Positions 6,573-10,924 of a stretch of DNA of 10,924 nucleotides are shown piece by piece. A program made the position numbers and the translations under genes. Origin of the DNA: an uncultured Shinella sp. (GTDB taxonomy: Bacteria > Pseudomonadota > Alphaproteobacteria > Rhizobiales > Rhizobiaceae); assembly GCA_946886325.1 (NCBI GenBank), contig CAMPIK010000034.1, positions 1-10,924 on the forward strand, given 5' to 3'. Positions within the stretch are counted from its first letter, which is position 1, and every line of letters begins with the position of its first letter. The notes under the pieces are model-generated. The model saw nothing but the letters and a program-made list of their open reading frames with translations, did no database searches and was not told the DNA's origin.

Positions 6573-8729
6573 TTACGACGTGAAAGCGCTGACGATCGGC
6601 AGGCGGCGAACGGGATTGCCCGTCAGCCGCCGCCAGGCATTGGCAACCGCCGGCCCGACCGGCGGTACGCCCGGCTCGCCGACGCCGCTCGGCGCCGCCG
6701 TAGAGGCGATGATTTCCACCTCGACATCCGGCATCTCGTTGATGCGGATCGACCGGTAGTCGTGGAAGTTCGACTGCATGATCTTGCCGCCCTGGCCGAG
6801 CGTCACCTCGTCGAAGAGCACGGCGCCGAGACCGTAGCCGATGCCGCCCTCCATCTGCGCGCGGATGATGTTCGGATTGATCGCCACGCCGCAATCGACC
6901 ACGCACCAGACCTTGTGCACGCGCGGCGCGCCGTAATCTCCGGCCGAGACCTCGACGATCTGCGCGACATAGGTGCCGAAGCTCTTGACGACCGCGACGC
7001 CGCGCGCCCGCCCGTCCGGAACCTTGCCGCCCCAGTCCGCCATCTCGGCCACCTTCTTCAGCGTGCCCATGTGGCGGGGTTCCTTGCCGAGCAGCGCAAG
7101 GCGCCCTTCGACCGGGTCCTTGCCGGCGCGTTCCAGCAGTTCGTCGACGAAGGTCTCGACGGCAAAGCCCGTATGGGTATGGCCGACGGAGCGCCACCAG
7201 AGCGGCGGCACGGCGAGCTTCGTGTTGTGGGCCTGCACGCGCAGGTTCGGGATGTCGTAGGGCAGGTTGGAGGCACCCTCGACGGAGGTCTCGTCGAGAT
7301 CGGCCTTGCCCATGATCGACTGGCCGACGATCACCTGGTCCCAGGCGACGATCTCGCCCTTGGCGTTGACCGCGCCCTTCATGCGGTGGGCATACATCGG
7401 CCGGTAGAAGCCGCCGCGAATGTCGTCCTCGCGGGTCCACATGTGCTTGACGGGACGCGTGCCCCCGTTGGCCGCGAAGACCGCCGCCGCCTCGCGCATA
7501 TAGGGTGCGCCGAACTGCGCCTTGCGGCCGAAGCTGCCGCCGGTCACCTGGGTATGGATGCGGACCTTCGCCGGATCGATGCCGGTGATCTCGGCCGCGG
7601 CCGCCTTGTCCATGCCGGGGAACTGCGCACCCGCATAGATGTCGAGCGAGCCGTTGGGTGCCGGCACGAAGACGGCGTCGAGCGGTTCCATCGGCGCGTG
7701 GGCGAGGAAGGGGAAGACGAGATCGGCTTCGAGCGCCTGCACGCCTTCGGCACCGAAGGCGTCTGTGACATTGCCGGTGTTCGTCGCCTCGAGCCCCGGT
7801 TCGCCAAAGAGCCGGGCATAGTCGGCCGCCATCTCCTCGCTCGAGCGTTTCTCCGCCTGGGCGAGATCCCACTCGATCTTCAGCGCATCGCGGCCTTTCA
7901 GCGCCGCAAACGTGTTCTCCGCATAGACGGCGATGCCCTGCGGTACTTCTTTCACGTCGACGACACCGGGGACGGCGCGCGCGTCGGCATCTTCGAAGGA
8001 TTTCACCGTCGCGCCGAAATGGTCGGCATGGGCGACGACGGCGACCAGCATGTTCGGCACGTTGATGTCGAGCGTGAAGACCGCCGTGCCGTTGGTCTTG
8101 GAGACCGTGTCGAGCTTCGGCAGGTCCGTGCCAATAAGCACGAATTTCGCCGGATCCTTGAGCGTGATGTTTTCCGGCGGCGTCATCGCGGACGCCTGTG
8201 TGGCGAGCGCGCCGAAGCCGCTCTCCTTGCCGGAGGCCGCATGTTTGATGCGGCCCTTCTCGACGGTGATCTCGCCGGCCGGCACGCCCCAGGCTTCGGC
8301 GGCGGCTGCCACCAGCATGGCCCGCGCCGTCGCGCCCGCCTGTCGCATCTGTTCGTAGCTGTTGGCGATCGCGGTCGAGCCACCGGTACCCTGAAGGCCG
8401 AACATCAGGTTGGCATAGAGCGCGTCATCGGACGGCGCATGCACCGCCCGCATCTGGCTCCAGTCGGCGTCCAGTTCCTCGGCGACCAGCGTCGCAAGGC
8501 CGGTGAACGGTCCCTGGCCGAATTCGATATGCTTGGAGAGAACCGTCACCGTGTCGTCGGTGCCGATCTTGACGAAGGTGTTGAGCGCCGTCAGCGCATC
8601 CGCGCCGCCGGCCTGTGCGCCCTCGGATGCCGCGAAGGCGGAGAGCTTCGTGCCGATGGCGACGCCGATGACGAGGCCGGTGCCGGCGAGAAAGCCGCGG
8701 CGCGTGGGGGAAAAGGTGTGCAGCGTCAT
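6573..8729 (-). CDS. Molybdenum hydroxylase large subunit, IorB-like (xanthine dehydrogenase family)
   Basis: A 718-residue molybdopterin-binding subunit. It starts with a Tat signal (PTRRGFLAGTG, residues 8-18, then a hydrophobic stretch to about 33), so the folded cofactor-loaded protein should go to the periplasm. An aldehyde oxidase/xanthine dehydrogenase hammerhead domain spans about residues 210-290. The Mo-pterin-binding part follows with GGSFGRK (397-403), WWRSVGHTHTGF (511-522) and GVGEPGVPPVGPA (682-694), where Glu685 matches the catalytic glutamate of the family. This class hydroxylates N-heterocycles or aldehydes using water and usually carries molybdopterin cytosine dinucleotide. 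The gene starts 3 bp after the small-subunit stop with GGAGGG 7 nt before the ATG, so translation is probably coupled. No FAD-binding subunit gene is in the operon, as in isoquinoline 1-oxidoreductase. The actual substrate is unknown and need not be isoquinoline. Confidence 0.92.
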   Translation of the reverse strand: MTLHTFSPTRRGFLAGTGLVIGVAIGTKLSAFAASEGAQAGGADALTALNTFVKIGTDDTVTVLSKHIEFGQGPFTGLATLVAEELDADWSQMRAVHAPSDDALYANLMFGLQGTGGSTAIANSYEQMRQAGATARAMLVAAAAEAWGVPAGEITVEKGRIKHAASGKESGFGALATQASAMTPPENITLKDPAKFVLIGTDLPKLDTVSKTNGTAVFTLDINVPNMLVAVVAHADHFGATVKSFEDADARAVPGVVDVKEVPQGIAVYAENTFAALKGRDALKIEWDLAQAEKRSSEEMAADYARLFGEPGLEATNTGNVTDAFGAEGVQALEADLVFPFLAHAPMEPLDAVFVPAPNGSLDIYAGAQFPGMDKAAAAEITGIDPAKVRIHTQVTGGSFGRKAQFGAPYMREAAAVFAANGGTRPVKHMWTREDDIRGGFYRPMYAHRMKGAVNAKGEIVAWDQVIVGQSIMGKADLDETSVEGASNLPYDIPNLRVQAHNTKLAVPPLWWRSVGHTHTGFAVETFVDELLERAGKDPVEGRLALLGKEPRHMGTLKKVAEMADWGGKVPDGRARGVAVVKSFGTYVAQIVEVSAGDYGAPRVHKVWCVVDCGVAINPNIIRAQMEGGIGYGLGAVLFDEVTLGQGGKIMQSNFHDYRSIRINEMPDVEVEIIASTAAPSGVGEPGVPPVGPAVANAWRRLTGNPVRRLPIVSAFTS

Positions 8730-8732
8730 GGC

Positions 8733-9191
8733 TCAGCCCTCCATCGAATCGGCAGCGTTGTGGATCGCCTGCCGGATGCGATGGTAGGTCGCGCATCGAC
8801 AGATATTGCCGGCCATGGCGCCATCGATCTCGGCGTCGGTCGGTTTCGGCGTCATCTGGAGCAGGGCCACGGCCGACATGACCTGGCCCGACTGACAGTA
8901 GCCGCATTGCGGCACGTCGATCGCCACCCAGGCCTTCTGGACCGCTTCGGCCTCAGGACCCTCGATACCCTCGATCGTGACGACCTCGGAGCCGTCGACC
9001 ATCGAAATGGGCGTGATGCAGGAGCGGCGCGTCATGCCGTCCATATGCACGGTGCAGGCGCCGCACTGGGCGACCCCGCAGCCGTATTTCGTTCCCGTCA
9101 GCTTCTCCGAATCGCGGATGACCCAGAGGAGGGGCGTGTCCGGATCGCCGTCGAAGCTGCGCTGCTGTCCGTTCAATGTGAAAGTGACCAT
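8733..9191 (-). CDS. [2Fe-2S] small subunit of molybdenum hydroxylase, IorA-like
   Basis: A 152-residue protein with two iron-sulfur domains. The N-terminal plant-type ferredoxin domain has Cys38, Cys43, Cys46 and Cys58 (in [11 protein letters not shown] and RRSC). The C-terminal four-helix domain has Cys96, Cys99, Cys131 and Cys133 (CGYC and CRC). This layout is that of the small subunits of the xanthine dehydrogenase family. It passes electrons from the Mo site of the large subunit outwards. I chose ATG 9191 because GAGG (9202-9199) lies 7 nt upstream and MVTFTLNGQ is the usual N-terminus; an in-frame extension to 9317 is unlike the family. It has no signal peptide, so it is probably exported together with the Tat-signal large subunit. 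It is the first gene of the operon, and the promoter must lie in 9192-9411. Confidence 0.93.
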   Translation of the reverse strand: MVTFTLNGQQRSFDGDPDTPLLWVIRDSEKLTGTKYGCGVAQCGACTVHMDGMTRRSCITPISMVDGSEVVTIEGIEGPEAEAVQKAWVAIDVPQCGYCQSGQVMSAVALLQMTPKPTDAEIDGAMAGNICRCATYHRIRQAIHNAADSMEG

Positions 9192-9411
9192 GGTCGAACC
9201 TCGAAATAGGCCTCGGCGCACCGCGCTCGGGCACAGGTTGACGGTGTCGTCTGGGCCTTTTGGGCCGACAGAGTGAAGGTAGGCCTTCGGGCGGCCATGT
9301 CCAGTGAGGACCCTCATTAAGTTTTGTTGCAGGCGGGGTCGTCGCTGCGGCGCGCATCGACCTTTCCGAAAGTTAATTTGCCACCCGGTCGAATCCGCCT
9401 ATATCCGATGC
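9192..9411. promoter_or_regulatory. Divergent intergenic region between the ior-like operon and second exporter
   Basis: These 220 bp must hold the promoter of the minus-strand hydroxylase operon and that of the plus-strand exporter. Besides the candidate exporter promoter, I see a short inverted repeat TGAGGACCCTCA (9305-9316; 5-bp arms, 2-bp centre) that might be an operator, and two GGGCC copies separated by TTTT near 9254-9267. I cannot assign a clear -35/-10 pair to the hydroxylase operon. No regulator gene for the operon lies in the window. Confidence 0.45.
9378..9405 (+). promoter_or_regulatory. Candidate promoter giving a leaderless mRNA for the second ABC exporter
   Basis: TTGCCA (9378-9383) and TATATC (9400-9405) are spaced by 16 bp. 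Transcription would be expected to begin 6-7 nt after the -10, at 9411-9412, which is the A of the chosen ATG. No Shine-Dalgarno sequence precedes that ATG. The two facts fit a leaderless transcript. The hexamers are imperfect, so this is only a candidate. Confidence 0.4.
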
Positions 9412-10924
9412 ATGATCTTTCGCGGCATCTTCGCCTACTTCGAGAACTGGATACGGCCCTTCGAGCGCCGCGACGATCTGCAGCCTCCGCGCAAGCTCGC
9501 GGCTTTCGTCTGGTTCTATGTGCGCCAGGCGCCCATGCCATTCGTCGCCATGCTGGCGCTGGGCGGGCTGACGGCGGCAATCGAGGCGGCGACCTTCTGG
9601 TTCGTCGGCCGCATCGTCGACATTCTCGACACCGTAGAGCGGGCGGACGGCTGGCAGGGCCTGATCGACAGCCACGGTTTTGAACTTATGACGATGCTGG
9701 TCCTGATCGGTCTCGTGCGCTTCGGCATCGCCTTTTCGACAGCGCTCGTCGACCAGCAGGTCATCACGCCCGGCTTCTACAATCTCGTGCGCTGGCAGTC
9801 CTACATCCATGTCGCGCGTCAATCGCTCTCCTTCTTCCAGAACGATTTCTCCGGCCGCATCGTCACCAAGGTCTGGTCGGCGGGGCAGGCGACGGGCGAC
9901 GTCATCACCTCCTTCCTGGAAAGCGTCTGGTTCGTCGCGATCTACGCGGTCTCGACGCTGGTGCTGGTCGGCGGCCTCGACTGGCGGCTCGGATCGGTCG
10001 TGCTTGTCTGGCTGGTCGTCTTCGCCTGTCTCGCGCGCTTCTTCGTGCCGCGCATCCGCGAGCATGCGCGGGAATCGGCCGAGGCCTCCTCGCTTCTGAC
10101 CGGCCGCATGGTGGATGCCTATTCCAACATCCAGACGCTGAAGCTCTTCGGTCGCGACGAGGCGAACGACCGCTACATGCAGCATGGCTTCGAGACCTTC
10201 CAGGACACGATCCTGCGCTTCACCCGGCTCTTGACCGGCGTGCGCGCCTCCATGGCCTTCGTCTCCGGTATCATGATCGCGACGATGGCGGTCCTCTGCA
10301 TCCACCTCTGGCTCGCCGGCACGATCTCGTCCGGTGCCGTCGCCTTCAGCATGGCGCTGATCCTGCGGCTGAACTTCCTGCTCGGCCGGCTGATGACGCA
10401 ACTGAACTCCATCATGCGCAACATCGGCACGATCCAGAACTCTGCCGACCTCATCTCGCAGCCGATCGGCCTCGTCGACCGGCCGGACGCCAAGGCGCTG
10501 TCGATCGGCAAGCCGGGCATCCGCTTCGAGAATATCCGTTTCCACTACGGTCGGGAGTCTGGTGTCATCGAGGATCTGACGCTGCTCGTCAGGCCGGGCG
10601 AGAAGGTCGGCGTGGTCGGACGGTCCGGCGCCGGCAAGTCGACGCTCGTCAACCTGCTGCTGCGCTTCTACGACCTCGAAGGCGGCCGCATCCTGATCGA
10701 CGGGCACGACGTTTCGGCGGTGACGCAGGAGTCGCTGCGCGCGCAGATCGGCATGGTCAGCCAGGACACGGCGCTGCTGCACCGCTCGATCCGCGACAAC
10801 ATCCTTTTCGGCAAGCCCGGCGCCACGGAAGAGTAAATGGTCGCCGCTGCCGTCAAAGCCGAGGCGCACGACTTCATTCTCAACCTAGAGGACCAGCGCG
10901 GCCGCAAGGGCTATGACGCGCATG
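9412..10924 (+). pseudogene. ABC exporter half-transporter broken by an in-frame stop; 3' end beyond window
   Basis: The frame from ATG 9412 encodes 474 residues before TAA at 10834-10836. These cover a full exporter membrane domain (about residues 35-345) and the first part of the ATPase domain: Walker A GRSGAGKST (403-411) and Q-loop Gln451 in VSQDT. The signature, Walker B and H-loop are not reached. Right after the TAA the same frame continues MVAAAVKAEAHDFILNLEDQ and on to the window end, which aligns without gaps to residues 467 onward of the paralogue at 3211 (IVEAAKRANAWEFIQSL). A single base change or a sequencing error at one codon is thus the simplest explanation. The start gives MIFRGIFAYFENWIRPFE, typical of the family; an ATG at 9408 is out of frame. 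The Q-loop neighbourhood is 67 of 88 identical to the paralogue. If the stop is real, a working ATPase is unlikely unless translation restarts at ATG 10837. Confidence 0.85.
10834..10836 (+). other. Premature in-frame TAA in the second ABC exporter
   Basis: The codons run ACG GAA GAG TAA ATG GTC. The stop aligns with Asp466 of the intact paralogue (in ATDADIV). A GAA or CAA codon at this place would restore one continuous reading frame. An ATG follows the stop directly, with the purine-rich GGAAGAG just before it, so termination-reinitiation could in principle give a separate C-terminal fragment. Confidence 0.85.

Noticed and set aside
6054..9209. A 1051-residue open frame on the plus strand opposite the hydroxylase operon
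   Set aside because: It is Arg/His/Asp-rich with no recognisable domain and lies antisense to three genes with clear motifs. Long antisense frames arise readily from strong GC third-position bias.
9408..9683. ATG 9408 as the start of a separate plus-strand gene
   Set aside because: Its frame (MHDLSRHLRLL...) overlaps the exporter in another frame and shows no domain; ATG 9412 gives the exporter N-terminus.
9373..10869. A 498-residue open frame on the minus strand opposite the second ABC exporter
   Set aside because: Same shadow pattern; the plus strand carries the recognisable exporter.

Overview
The window looks like a chromosomal segment of an alphaproteobacterium of the Rhizobiaceae (Rhizobium, Agrobacterium, Ensifer or Shinella type). 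The DNA is GC-rich with strong G/C preference at third codon positions, the protein families are rhizobial in flavour, and a paired-palindrome intergenic repeat of rhizobial type lies at 1190-1269. The species cannot be named from the sequence alone.

Left part (1-2858). A hemolysin/CorC-type membrane protein with CBS domains enters from the left edge and ends at 1115. A RIME-like repeat separates it from a convergent soxR gene (1284-1745, minus). soxR is divergent from a small NADPH-dependent FMN reductase gene (1817-2389, plus). The 71 bp between them hold a near-canonical 18-bp SoxR box set inside a promoter with the long 19-bp spacer typical of MerR-family targets. The reductase gene runs tail-to-tail, 7 bp apart, into trmL (2397-2858, minus), a tRNA wobble 2'-O-methyltransferase.

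Middle part (2859-5921). A 352-bp gap holds an 18-codon ORF with a very strong Shine-Dalgarno sequence. It is followed by a complete ABC exporter half-transporter (3211-5064) and a class I SAM-dependent methyltransferase (5128-5871), each followed by a perfect 10-bp GC hairpin.

Right part (5919-9191, minus). A compact three-gene operon reads right to left: a [2Fe-2S] subunit (IorA-like), a Tat-exported molybdenum hydroxylase large subunit (IorB-like), and a Sec-exported dihaem cytochrome c. Together they look like a periplasmic, FAD-free molybdenum hydroxylase that passes electrons from the Mo centre through two [2Fe-2S] clusters to cytochrome c. The substrate is unknown.

Right edge (9412-10924, plus). 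A second ABC exporter gene is clearly a paralogue of the first; 67 of 88 residues match around Walker A and the Q-loop. It carries an in-frame TAA at 10834-10836, while the same frame continues with homologous protein sequence up to the window end, so it is called a probable pseudogene. Its start has no Shine-Dalgarno sequence but sits at the distance expected for a leaderless transcript.

The most notable points are the nonsense codon in the second exporter, the SoxR operator that doubles as the soxR ribosome-binding site, and the FAD-free hydroxylase/cytochrome operon between the two paralogous exporters. I see no CRISPR array, tRNA, rRNA, insertion sequence or clearly new defence-type system.
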